Shown: positions 1 through 7,381 of the stretch, in pieces
Numbering within the stretch: position 1 is the first letter of the stretch
Layout: the number at the start of each line of letters is the position of its first letter
Assembly: GCA_018056145.1 (NCBI GenBank)
Contig: JAGPGE010000140.1
Span: forward strand, 1-10,308
Direction of reading: 5' to 3'
Length of the DNA: 10,308 nt
DNA from: Armatimonadota bacterium
Lineage (GTDB): Bacteria > Armatimonadota > Zipacnadia > Zipacnadales > JABUFB01
Translations under genes and position numbers: made by a program
The notes under the pieces: model-generated
Database searches by the model: none
What the model was told of the DNA's origin: nothing
The model's input: the letters and a program-made list of their open reading frames with translations, nothing else

Positions 1-321
1 GCGACAGGCGCCGCAGGCCTGAGCCTGGACAGCCCGATGGACTTCGCGCAACTCGCCCGTGTGCTGGGCCCGGATACGCTGCTCATCGGCAACGTCGACC
101 CGGTGGCGATCCTGCGAGGCAGTGAAAAGACGGTGGCGGCCGCGACCGGAAAACTGCTGGACTCGATGAAGGATGTGCCGGGGTTCATCCTGAGCACAGG
201 CTGCGACCTGCCCCAGGACACACCGATGGCCAATATCCAGGCGTTCATGGCGACCGGACGCGCTTGGCAGAGGTCGGCCGAGATAGCAGAGACTGCAGTG
301 GCGGACGGCGCAGCCTGCTAA
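1..321 (+). CDS. UroD/MtaA-type methyltransferase family protein, 3' fragment
   Basis: The reading frame is open from the first base of the window to a TAA, so only the last 106 residues of a longer gene are seen. The C-terminal motif S-T-G-C-D-L-P followed by TP..NI.A is the hallmark end of the uroporphyrinogen decarboxylase superfamily branch that includes corrinoid:coenzyme M methyltransferases (MtaA/MtbA). In those enzymes the cysteine of this motif is the third zinc ligand that activates the thiol acceptor. The preceding segment (PDTLLIGNVDP) is the typical strand near the end of the TIM barrel. Function is therefore probably methyl transfer rather than haem synthesis, but the acceptor and donor cannot be told from a fragment. 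It ends 50 bases before rex. An ATG at 37 is internal to the gene, not its start. The family is fairly certain and the substrate unknown. Confidence 0.8.
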   Translation, partial: ATGAAGLSLDSPMDFAQLARVLGPDTLLIGNVDPVAILRGSEKTVAAATGKLLDSMKDVPGFILSTGCDLPQDTPMANIQAFMATGRAWQRSAEIAETAVADGAAC

Positions 322-340
322 CACACGAAAGCGGAAGTCC

Positions 341-353
341 CGCGATTTTCGCG
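341..353. promoter_or_regulatory. Short inverted repeat upstream of rex (possible operator)
   Basis: A 13-base palindrome with arms CGCGA and TCGCG separated by TTT lies in the 50-base gap before rex, just upstream of its ribosome-binding site AAGGAGG (357-363). Its position would suit an operator or a small hairpin at the 5' end of the rex-hyd transcript. It does not match the usual Rex operator (TTGTGA or TTGTTAA half sites around a spacer), and I see no good -10/-35 pair, so rex may be transcribed from further upstream. Low confidence. Confidence 0.25.
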
Positions 354-371
354 ATGAAGGAGGGCCGGACA

Positions 372-1049
372 ATGAACAAGGTCACAGATGCCATACCGGT
401 GCCCGCGTTGAGAAGACTGCCGTCATACCTGCGCCTGCTGAGGACGCTGCAGGGACTGGGACGCGAGGTGGTGTCGTGTACGCACATCGCCGAGGAGCTT
501 GGCCTGCAGCCCACCCAGGTGCGCAAAGACCTGCAAGCCACCGGGATCGCCGGCAGGCCCAAGGTGGGCTACCCGGTGCAGGCGCTCATCGATGCGATCG
601 AGGATACGCTGGGCTGGCGCAATGCCACCGAAGCCTTCCTGGTGGGCGCCGGGAATCTGGGCAGCGCGCTGCTAGGGTATAGGGGTTTCGCAGAGAGCGG
701 ACTGGAGATCGTGGCGGCGTTTGACGTGGACCCCGCCAAGGTCGGAACGGAGATCCACGGCAAGGCGGTCCTGCACCTGGATAAGTTTGCGGACCTGGTC
801 CGGCGGATGCACGTACACATCGGGATCATCACGACGCCGGGCGAGCAGGCTCAGGAAGTGGCTGATCTCATGGTGCGCAGCGGGATCAAGGCCATCTGGA
901 ACTTCGCCCCCGCGGACATCACCGTGCCGGACCCGGTCATCCTTGAGAATGTGTCACTATCCGCGAGCCTGGCCGTTTTGAGCAACCGGCTCGAGACCGT
1001 GCTTCGCTCAGCCGAGCACGCAGGAGGACTTGATGATGAGCGCGATTGA
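372..1049 (+). CDS. rex: Redox-sensing transcriptional repressor Rex
   Basis: A 225-residue cytoplasmic repressor that senses the NADH/NAD+ ratio and usually controls fermentation, hydrogenase and NADH-reoxidation genes. Residues about 14-62 form the winged-helix DNA-binding domain, including the family's recognition segment QVRKDL (50-55). A Rossmann domain follows, with the nucleotide-binding loop VGAGNLGSAL (91-100), the acidic end of strand two in AAFDVDP, then GIITTP and the conserved WNFAP (176-180). Length matches the family (about 210-225). The ATG at 372 is chosen because AAGGAGG (357-363) sits 8 bases upstream and the protein then begins with the normal Rex N-terminus; a longer frame from 264 would run into the preceding gene. 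The stop overlaps the start of hydC, so rex is almost certainly cotranscribed with the hydrogenase it is expected to regulate. Autoregulation is likely from knowledge of the family, but no canonical operator is seen. Confidence 0.95.
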   Translation: MNKVTDAIPVPALRRLPSYLRLLRTLQGLGREVVSCTHIAEELGLQPTQVRKDLQATGIAGRPKVGYPVQALIDAIEDTLGWRNATEAFLVGAGNLGSALLGYRGFAESGLEIVAAFDVDPAKVGTEIHGKAVLHLDKFADLVRRMHVHIGIITTPGEQAQEVADLMVRSGIKAIWNFAPADITVPDPVILENVSLSASLAVLSNRLETVLRSAEHAGGLDDERD

Positions 1050-1554
1050 GCAGCCCATGAACAGCAGTTACGCGACCACGCGGAAGTTCGAGAAAGTCTG
1101 TGAGATCCTGGACAGGAACGGACGCGATCCGGCGAAGCTCATCCCGATCCTGCAGCAGGTGCAGGATGAGTACCGCTACCTGCCCGAGGCGGTGCTGACG
1201 TACGTGGCGACGTCCCTGGGGGTGCCCCCGGCGCGGGTATACGGGGTGGCCACCTTCTACGCCCATTTCACGCTCAAGCCCAAGGGCAAGTATGTGGTGC
1301 GCCTGTGCAACGGGACGGCGTGCAATGTGAAAGGCTCCATGGACCTGCTGGAGGCTATCAAGAAGCGGTTGGGGCTGGGCGAAGGTCAGGATACCACAAA
1401 CGACATGCTGTTCACCGTGGAGACTGTGTCCTGCCTGGGCGCCTGCGGGCTGGCCCCGGCGATGGTCGTAAATGAAACCGTATATGGCCAGATGACCCCC
1501 GAGAAGGCGGTCGGCGTTGTCGAGGATATCCTGGCGAAGGAGGCGAGCGCATGA
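1033..1554 (+). CDS. hydC: Electron-bifurcating [FeFe]-hydrogenase subunit HydC (NuoE-like, 2Fe-2S)
   Basis: The small subunit (173 residues) of the soluble trimeric HydABC hydrogenase, homologous to NuoE, the 24-kDa subunit of complex I. It has an N-terminal helical region (about 15-75, with YRYLPEA and the VYGVATFYAHF motif typical of NuoE) and a C-terminal thioredoxin-like domain. That domain binds one [2Fe-2S] cluster through C92-x4-C97 and C134-x3-C138 (CNGTAC and CLGAC). In the complex it sits against HydB and is thought to take part in the electron path around the flavin. AGGAGG at 1022-1027 serves either ATG 1033 or ATG 1036; a TTG at 1030 is also in frame but too close. The gene overlaps rex by 17 bases and hydB by the ATGA at 1551-1554, so its translation is coupled to both. 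No signal peptide; cytoplasmic. Confidence 0.95.
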   Translation: MMSAIEQPMNSSYATTRKFEKVCEILDRNGRDPAKLIPILQQVQDEYRYLPEAVLTYVATSLGVPPARVYGVATFYAHFTLKPKGKYVVRLCNGTACNVKGSMDLLEAIKKRLGLGEGQDTTNDMLFTVETVSCLGACGLAPAMVVNETVYGQMTPEKAVGVVEDILAKEASA

Positions 1555-3455
1555 CCCCTCCAGTGACCACCCTTGAACAGACGGCGGCGGCGTACAAGCA
1601 GGCGAGTGAGAAGGCGGCGCGCAGAGTGGTGATCTGCGGCGGAACGGGCTGCATCGCCAACGGCGCCCTGAATGTGTTCGAGGCCTTCGTGGAACAGGTT
1701 GCCACTGCGGGCTTGGAGGCGGCGGTGGTGTTGAACGAGCACACGGATCACGGGTCGGTGCTCATCTCCATGAGCGGATGCCAGGGCTTCTGCCAGATGG
1801 GCCCGCTGGTGACGGTGGAGCCCGACGGAATCCTGTATACGCGGGTGCGGCCCGAGGATGTCGCGGAGATCGTGGAGGCTACACTGGTGCGGGGGGAGGT
1901 CGTGGACCGGCTCCTGTATGTGGACCCGGTGGAGCACACCCACTGCAGGGGCACCGCGGAAATCCCTTTCTACCAGCGCCAGACCCGCACGGTGCTCGCG
2001 GGCTGCGGAGTCATGGACCCGGAAGACATCCGGGAGTACATCGCCAATGACGGTTACGTGGCGGCCCGGCGGGCTTTCACGGAACTCAAGCCGGAGACGA
2101 TCTGCGAGGAGATTACACTTTCGGGCATCCGCGGTCGTGGCGGCGGCGGCTTCCCTACCGGCCGGAAATGGGAGCTGACCCGTATCCAGCCCGAAGGCAA
2201 GAAGTACGTGATCTGCAATGGAGACGAGGGCGACCCGGGGGCATTCATGGACCGCAGCGTCATGGAGGGCGCGCCGCACCGGGTGATCGAGGGCATGATG
2301 ATCGCGGCTCGGGCCATCGGCGCGGACGAGGGGTACATCTACGTGCGCGCCGAGTACCCCCTGGCCGTTGCGCGGATGAAGAAAGCCGTGGCGGATGCGC
2401 AGGCCATGGGTATCTTGGGCGACGACGTGTTCGGCACCGGCCTGAAGCTGGACCTGCACGTGATGGAAGGCGCTGGGGCATTCGTGTGCGGCGAGGAGAC
2501 GGCGCTGATCGCCTCGATCGAGGGGCACCGCGGGATGCCCAGCCCGAAGCCGCCGTTCCCGGCCCAGAGCGGCCTGTGGGGCAAGCCAACGGTCATCAAC
2601 AATGTGGAGACGCTGGCCACGATCCCGCTGATCCTCAACATGGGCGCAGCGGAGTTCCGGCGGCGCGGGACCGAAAAGTCGCCGGGAACCAAGACCTTCG
2701 CGCTCACCGGGCACGTGGCCAACACCGGGCTGATCGAGGTGCCATTCGGCACTACGCTGCGGGAGATCATCTTCGACATCGGCGGCGGGATCACCCGCAA
2801 GGATGGGAGCATCGACCCGGACGGGTTCAAGGCGGTGCAGATCGGCGGACCGTCGGGCGGGTGCCTGACCGAGGAGCATCTGGACCTGCCGCTGGACTTT
2901 GACTCCCTGCGCGGTGTGGGGGCGATGGTGGGTTCGGGCGGCTTGGTGGCCATGAACCGGAACACCTGCATGGTGGCGATGGCCCGGTTCTTCATGCAGT
3001 TCACCCAGAATGAATCCTGCGGCAAGTGCGTGCTGTGCCGCGAGGGCACCAAACAGATGCTGGCCCTGCTGGACGACATTGTGGAGGGCCGCGCGGACCA
3101 GGGCACACTGGACATTCTCGAAAAGCTGGCGGTGGCGGTGCAAAAGGGGTCGCTGTGCGGCTTGGGCAAGACCGCGCCGAACCCGGTGCTCTCCACATTG
3201 CGGCATTTCCGGGCGGAGTACGAAGCCCACGTGTTCCAGAAGCGCTGCCCGGCGGGCAAGTGCAAGGCGCTGCTCACGCCGGAGATCTGCGCGGAGTTGT
3301 GCAAAGGCTGCGGCCTGTGCCTGCGGACCTGCCCGGTGGGGGCCATTTCGGGCGAACGCAAGCAGCCGCATGTGATCGACGCGGCGAAGTGCATCAAGTG
3401 CGGGGCATGCGTGGCGGCGTGCAAGTTCAACGCGATCTCGGGAGCGACATCATGA
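1551..3455 (+). CDS. hydB: Electron-bifurcating [FeFe]-hydrogenase subunit HydB (NuoF-like, FMN/NADH-binding)
   Basis: A 634-residue NuoF-like subunit that binds NAD(H) and FMN, the site where bifurcating HydABC enzymes split or combine electrons between NADH, ferredoxin and H2. Domains in order: an N-terminal thioredoxin-like [2Fe-2S] domain (C29-x4-C34, C77-x3-C81); the NuoF flavin/NADH core with the glycine-rich RGRGGGGFPTGRKW (204-217) and ICNGDEGDPG (221-230); an SLBB region (about 380-450); and the [4Fe-4S] helical domain ESCGKC..C (C490, C493, C496, C536). The tail is a two-cluster ferredoxin domain (C584/587/590/594 and C614/617/620/624). This extended layout, with Trx-like and ferredoxin modules at either end, is that of HydB rather than complex I NuoF. 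AAGGAGG (1537-1543) precedes the ATG by 7 bases. Overlaps of 4 bases with both hydC and hydA indicate stoichiometric, coupled synthesis. No key cysteine is missing. Confidence 0.96.
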   Translation: MTPPVTTLEQTAAAYKQASEKAARRVVICGGTGCIANGALNVFEAFVEQVATAGLEAAVVLNEHTDHGSVLISMSGCQGFCQMGPLVTVEPDGILYTRVRPEDVAEIVEATLVRGEVVDRLLYVDPVEHTHCRGTAEIPFYQRQTRTVLAGCGVMDPEDIREYIANDGYVAARRAFTELKPETICEEITLSGIRGRGGGGFPTGRKWELTRIQPEGKKYVICNGDEGDPGAFMDRSVMEGAPHRVIEGMMIAARAIGADEGYIYVRAEYPLAVARMKKAVADAQAMGILGDDVFGTGLKLDLHVMEGAGAFVCGEETALIASIEGHRGMPSPKPPFPAQSGLWGKPTVINNVETLATIPLILNMGAAEFRRRGTEKSPGTKTFALTGHVANTGLIEVPFGTTLREIIFDIGGGITRKDGSIDPDGFKAVQIGGPSGGCLTEEHLDLPLDFDSLRGVGAMVGSGGLVAMNRNTCMVAMARFFMQFTQNESCGKCVLCREGTKQMLALLDDIVEGRADQGTLDILEKLAVAVQKGSLCGLGKTAPNPVLSTLRHFRAEYEAHVFQKRCPAGKCKALLTPEICAELCKGCGLCLRTCPVGAISGERKQPHVIDAAKCIKCGACVAACKFNAISGATS

Positions 3456-5467
3456 CTAGCGACAACTTTGTAACCATCGACGGCCGCCAGATCCCAATCG
3501 AAGGTGAGCCGAATCTGCTGGAAGTCTGCCGGAAGGCGAACATCGACATCCCGACCTTCTGCTACCACTCGGATCTCAGCGTCTATGGCGCATGCCGGCT
3601 GTGCATCGTGGACATCGAGGGCCGGGGCATCGTGACGTCGTGTTCCACCGCGCCGGAACCGGGAATGGTCCTGCGCACGAATACCGAAGAGATCCGGGAG
3701 ATGCGGAAGATCGCGGTGGAGCTGCTCCTGGCGAATCACGACCAGAGCTGCCCCACGTGCGCGCGGAGCAGCACCTGCAAGCTGCAGGGGCTTGCCCGGC
3801 GACTGGGCATCCAGGAAGTGCGGTTCAAGCGCACCGCCAAAGAAGCGCCCATCGACCGCAGTTCGCCCTCGCTGGTGCGGGACCCGAACAAGTGCGTGCT
3901 GTGCGGCGACTGCGTGCGGATGTGCTCGGAGATCCAGGGCATCGGCGCCATCGACTTCGCCAACCGCGGCAGTCAGGTCACCGTCGGCCCGGCTTTCGGC
4001 AAGGAACTCAGCGGCGTGGAGTGCGTCTACTGCGGCCAGTGCGCGGCTGTCTGCCCCACGGGGGCGATCACGCCCAAGTCCGACGTGGATGATGTGTGGA
4101 AGGTGCTGGAGGACCCCACAAAGATTGTGGTAGCGCAGATTGCCCCGGCGGTACGGGTTGCACTGGGCGAGTGCTTCGGGCTGGACCCGGGTGTGGTGAC
4201 CATCGGCCAGATCGTGGCAGGCCTGCGGGCAATGGGCTTTGACCGGGTGTACGACACCTGCTTCGCGGCGGACCTGACGGTGATCGAGGAGGGCACAGAG
4301 TTCCTGAAGCGGTTTGTGAGAGGCGAGAGGATGCCTCAGTTCACCTCGTGCTGCCCGGGCTGGGTGAAGTTCGCCGAACAGTACTGCCCGGACATGCTGC
4401 CGAACCTGTCCTCCTGCCGCTCGCCCCAGCAGATGTTCGGATCGCTGGCGAAGGACGTGCTCCCGGCAGAGTTCGGGTGCGAGGCGAAGGACCTGGTTGT
4501 GGTGTCGATCATGCCTTGCACCGCAAAGAAGTTCGAGGCCACGCGCCCAGAGTTTGAAAGGGACAGCGTGCGGGACGTGGACTTCGTCTTGACGACCCAG
4601 GAGCTCGCCCAGATGATTGAGGGCGCGGGCCTGCAGTTCGGGAAGCTCCAGCCGGAATCTCTCGACCTGCCCATGGGGTTCAAGACCGGCGCGGGTGTGA
4701 TTTTCGGCAACTCAGGCGGCGTGAGCGAAGCCGTCCTGCGTTACGCGGCCGAGCAGGTCAGCGGGGTGAAGATCGAGGCCCCGAACTTCGAGATGGTGCG
4801 CGGCACAGACGGCGTACGCGAGGCCACCATCAATATCGCCGGGCACGAACTGCGGCTGGCGATCGTACACGGCCTGGGAAATGCCCGGAAGCTCGTGGAA
4901 CGCATCCGCAGCGGCGAGTGTGATTATCACCTGGTGGAAGTCATGGCTTGTCCGGGCGGGTGCATCGGCGGGGCGGGCCAGCCCATTGCGACCGACGCGG
5001 ATGTGAAGGCCCGGCGCACCGAGGGCCTGTACATGGCTGACAAGATGCTCCAACTGCACAAGTCCCAGGAGAACCCGTACGTGGCGAAGGCGTATGAGAC
5101 CACCCTGGGCGAAGTGGGTGGGGAGAAGGCTCACTCCCTGCTGCACACCCACTACCACAGCCGCAAGCGCATCGCCGACGAGGACATCCCCTTCGTGACT
5201 GGCGAGGACCTCCCGAAGGTGCGGGTGCGGGTCTGCGTGGGAACGAGCTGTTTCGTGCGCGGATCCCAGGAACTCCTGAAGCGGCTAATTGGCTACATTG
5301 AGGAGAACGGGCTGACGGACCGGGTGGATGTGGGCGCCACGTTCTGTCTCGAGCGCTGCAACCGAGGGCCATCGGTGGCCATCGGTGAGGAGGTTTTCGA
5401 GCGCTGCAGTTTCGAGCAGGCGCGGGATGCCCTCGCGGCGCAGTTGGGCGTTGTCGAGGTGGGATGA
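3452..5467 (+). CDS. hydA: Electron-bifurcating [FeFe]-hydrogenase catalytic subunit HydA (group A3-like)
   Basis: The 671-residue H2-activating subunit. Domains in order: N-terminal [2Fe-2S] ferredoxin domain (C37, C48, C51, C64); a His-ligated [4Fe-4S] cluster (H96, C100, C103, C109); two [4Fe-4S] clusters (C148/151/154/158 and C191/194/197/201); then the H-domain. L1 is TSCCPGW (298-304), with proton-relay C300 and ligand C301; L2 is MPCTAKKFE (C356); L3 is EVMACPGGC (C500, C504). All catalytic residues are intact, so it should be an active enzyme. A small-subunit-like motif (LLHTHYHSRKR, 563-573) follows. The C-terminus is an extra thioredoxin-like [2Fe-2S] domain (C595, C600, C632, C636), as in the Thermotoga trimeric enzyme. 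The L3 glycine run reads GGAGQP, with Ala508 where Gly is usual. The ATG at 3452 overlaps hydB by ATGA. Cytoplasmic; expected reaction is NADH plus reduced ferredoxin to H2, reversible. Maturases HydE/F/G are not in the window. Confidence 0.97.
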   Translation: MTSDNFVTIDGRQIPIEGEPNLLEVCRKANIDIPTFCYHSDLSVYGACRLCIVDIEGRGIVTSCSTAPEPGMVLRTNTEEIREMRKIAVELLLANHDQSCPTCARSSTCKLQGLARRLGIQEVRFKRTAKEAPIDRSSPSLVRDPNKCVLCGDCVRMCSEIQGIGAIDFANRGSQVTVGPAFGKELSGVECVYCGQCAAVCPTGAITPKSDVDDVWKVLEDPTKIVVAQIAPAVRVALGECFGLDPGVVTIGQIVAGLRAMGFDRVYDTCFAADLTVIEEGTEFLKRFVRGERMPQFTSCCPGWVKFAEQYCPDMLPNLSSCRSPQQMFGSLAKDVLPAEFGCEAKDLVVVSIMPCTAKKFEATRPEFERDSVRDVDFVLTTQELAQMIEGAGLQFGKLQPESLDLPMGFKTGAGVIFGNSGGVSEAVLRYAAEQVSGVKIEAPNFEMVRGTDGVREATINIAGHELRLAIVHGLGNARKLVERIRSGECDYHLVEVMACPGGCIGGAGQPIATDADVKARRTEGLYMADKMLQLHKSQENPYVAKAYETTLGEVGGEKAHSLLHTHYHSRKRIADEDIPFVTGEDLPKVRVRVCVGTSCFVRGSQELLKRLIGYIEENGLTDRVDVGATFCLERCNRGPSVAIGEEVFERCSFEQARDALAAQLGVVEVG

Positions 5468-5492
5468 GGGACGGAAAACGGGTGGAGCGCGG

Positions 5493-5557
5493 GCGCATTG
5501 GGTACAGGCACCGCCTCCGGGTGAGACCCGGAGCCGGATGCCGGCCCCCCAATGCGC
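5493..5557 (+). other. Nested 65-nt imperfect hairpin between hydA and the sensory hydrogenase gene
   Basis: Three nested stems can be read directly. The outer stem is a perfect 10-bp pair of GCGCATTGGG (5493-5502) with CCCAATGCGC (5548-5557). The middle stem is 7 bp, GGCACCG (5507-5513) with CGG-A-TGCC (5535-5542), with one bulged A. The apical stem is 7 bp, CTCCGGG (5515-5521) with CCCGGAG (5527-5533), closing a TGAGA loop. That is about 24 pairs in 65 bases, starting 25 bases after the hydA stop. No T-tract follows, so it is not a typical intrinsic terminator. It could protect the 3' end of the hydCBA message, attenuate readthrough into hydS, or be a structured leader. I do not recognise it as a known riboswitch. 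Confidence 0.6.
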
Positions 5558-5599
5558 GATGAGAAAGACCCGCAGCATCTGGCAGGGCGGAATGGATGG

Positions 5600-7381
5600 A
5601 TGATCGTGGAGACACAACAAAGACCCGGACAGATCGTGTTCACCAACAAGGCCCGGTGCCGTGACTGCTACCGGTGCGTGCGCGTGTGCCCGGTGAAGGC
5701 AATTCGCATGGCGCATGGCCAGGCCTTCGTGGACCCGGACCGCTGCATTTCGTGCGGGACCTGCATCCGCGAATGTCCGCAGGGAGCCAAGTCCTTCCGC
5801 AATGACGTGGAAAAAGCCGCCGCGATCGTCTCGCAAGGCGGCGTGATCGCGGCGAGTGTCGCGCCCTCCTTTGCCGGGGTGCTGTCCGAATGGGAGCGCC
5901 GGCGCCTGCCGTCGGCCCTGCGCAAACTGGGCTTCACCTACGTGGGCGAGACGGCGATCGGGGCATACATGGTTGCGCGGAAGACCGCGGAGCTGGTCAA
6001 TGCAGAACCGGACCGGGCCCACGTCTGCACCGCCTGCCCGGCGGCTGTGAGTTATGTAGAGCAGTACCGCCCGGACCTCGCGGAGACACTGACGCCCATC
6101 GTGAGCCCCATGCTGGCCCACGCGCGGCATATCAAGGCCAGGTTTGGACCGGATGCGAAGGTCATCTTCATCGGCCCATGCGTGGCGAAGAAGGCCGAAG
6201 CGGAGCGGCCCGAACATGAGGGGCTCGTGGATTGCGCGCTGACCTTCACCGAACTGTTCGAGTGGCTGGATCAGCAGGGCATCACGCTGCAGGAGTGTGA
6301 GGAGAGCTGGTTCGACGAAGAGCCTGGCGGCGACGCCCGGTTCTTCCCCGTGGAGGGCGGTAGCCTGCGCACGGCGGACCTCACCGCGGACCTGCTGGCG
6401 ACGCAGACCATGTCGGTCAGCGGGATTGATGAGCTTAGGGAAGCGCTGGATGAACTGGACAACCTGGATGAGGGCGTGCTGATCGAGCCCCTCTTCTGCC
6501 CCCAGGGATGCGTAGCCGGCCCGGGCATCCGGCGCGAGCAGAACGTGTACGAGCGCCGCCGGGAATTGCTGGAGTATGCGCGCGAACATCCCGGCGCGTC
6601 TTCTGACAGCGCGGAGATCGAAGCGGACCTTGAGACCCGGTTTGAGGCTCGTGCCGTGGACCAGGGCGCGCCGATCACCGAGGAGCAGATCCGCGAGGCC
6701 CTTGCGCGCACCGGGAAAGTATCGCCGGAGGATGAACTCAACTGCGGCGCGTGCGGGTACCCTAGTTGCCGGGACAAGGCGATTGCGGTCATCCGCGGGC
6801 TGGCCGAGCCGGAGATGTGCATCCCATACATGCGCCGGCTGGCCGAGCAGCGCACCGACCGGATCATCGACACCAGCCCCAATGGGATCGTGATCCTCGA
6901 CGAGCGGCTCACCATCATCAGCATGAACCCGGCATTCCGGCGGATGTTCATGTGCTCGGACGCGGTCCTCGGGAGGAAGATCTCGTACCTGATGGACCCG
7001 GACCCCTTCGAACGGCTTGTGGCCTGCGAGACGGACCTGATTGAGATGGTGGGCAAGCACGAGAAGTATGGGCTGATCTGCCACCAGATCATCTACCCGT
7101 TGCGGGAAGAGCACCAGTATGTGGGCATTTTCGTGAACATCACCCGCAGCCAGGCCGACCGTGCGACCCTGGACCGCATGCGTAACCAGACGATTGAGCA
7201 GGCTCAGCAGCTTCTCGAACATCAGATACGCATGGCCCAGCAGATCGGGCAGTTCCTCGGGGAAAGCGCGGCGCAGGGCGAGAAGCTGGTGGAGAATCTC
7301 ATGCGCATGGCCCACGAGGAAGCTGAGGGATTGGACAAGGAGGCGGAGGATTGGCGACCCGGTACCTCCATGTCGAAATAG
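5600..7381 (+). CDS. hydS: Putative sensory [FeFe]-hydrogenase with PAS domain (group C, HydS-like)
   Basis: A 593-residue protein, apparently an H2/redox sensor rather than a turnover enzyme. It starts with a two-[4Fe-4S] ferredoxin domain (C20/23/26/30, C49/52/55/59), then a shortened H-cluster domain: CTACPAA (ligand C146), PCVAKK (C194) and FCPQGC (C300, C304). Compared with catalytic TSCCP, the proton-relay cysteine is Ala145. The Met before the L2 PC is Gly, and the Met before the first L3 cysteine is missing; such losses are known for group C. Next is a four-Cys Fe-S motif CGACGYPSC...C (382, 385, 390, 407), a PAS domain (about 415-515, TSPNGIVILD..LTIISMNPAF) and a helical, probably coiled-coil tail (about 525-580). 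No kinase or DNA-binding domain is present, so output probably passes to the overlapping phosphatase. Start 5600 is preferred over ATG 5552, which lies inside a hairpin arm and lacks a ribosome-binding site; the site at 5600 is itself weak. Domain calls are firm; the sensing role is inferred. Confidence 0.88.
   Translation: MIVETQQRPGQIVFTNKARCRDCYRCVRVCPVKAIRMAHGQAFVDPDRCISCGTCIRECPQGAKSFRNDVEKAAAIVSQGGVIAASVAPSFAGVLSEWERRRLPSALRKLGFTYVGETAIGAYMVARKTAELVNAEPDRAHVCTACPAAVSYVEQYRPDLAETLTPIVSPMLAHARHIKARFGPDAKVIFIGPCVAKKAEAERPEHEGLVDCALTFTELFEWLDQQGITLQECEESWFDEEPGGDARFFPVEGGSLRTADLTADLLATQTMSVSGIDELREALDELDNLDEGVLIEPLFCPQGCVAGPGIRREQNVYERRRELLEYAREHPGASSDSAEIEADLETRFEARAVDQGAPITEEQIREALARTGKVSPEDELNCGACGYPSCRDKAIAVIRGLAEPEMCIPYMRRLAEQRTDRIIDTSPNGIVILDERLTIISMNPAFRRMFMCSDAVLGRKISYLMDPDPFERLVACETDLIEMVGKHEKYGLICHQIIYPLREEHQYVGIFVNITRSQADRATLDRMRNQTIEQAQQLLEHQIRMAQQIGQFLGESAAQGEKLVENLMRMAHEEAEGLDKEAEDWRPGTSMSK
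7337..7343 (+). promoter_or_regulatory. Ribosome-binding site fixing the TTG start of the phosphatase gene
   Basis: AAGGAGG, a strong Shine-Dalgarno sequence, lies inside the end of the hydS-like gene, 7 bases before TTG at 7351. No ATG or GTG is available in that frame before residue 60, by which point the conserved DGxGxG phosphatase motif would be lost. This site therefore decides the start. Confidence 0.75.

Noticed and set aside
264..371. N-terminal extension of Rex by 36 codons from ATG 264
   Set aside because: It would overlap the upstream gene by 58 bases and add residues absent from the family; ATG 372 has a strong ribosome-binding site.
1386..3371. A 661-codon open frame on the - strand opposite hydC and hydB
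   Set aside because: It lies fully antisense to hydC/hydB, whose motifs are unmistakable. Its translation is Arg/His/Ala-rich low-complexity sequence with no recognisable domain, a typical shadow frame in GC-rich DNA.
3026..3451. N-terminal extension of HydA within hydB
   Set aside because: The extension is an out-of-frame reading of the hydB ferredoxin domain. The standard [2Fe-2S] domain of HydA starts right after ATG 3452, which overlaps the hydB stop as ATGA.
5493..5557. Reading the hairpin as a known riboswitch (cobalamin, THF, c-di-GMP)
   Set aside because: I looked for the conserved core sequences of these classes and did not find them; only the stems are convincing.
5552..5599. Longer start for the sensory hydrogenase at ATG 5552
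   Set aside because: The codon lies in the right arm of a strong hairpin, has no ribosome-binding site within range and adds 16 residues not typical of the ferredoxin-domain N-terminus. It is not fully excluded, since the site at 5600 is also weak.
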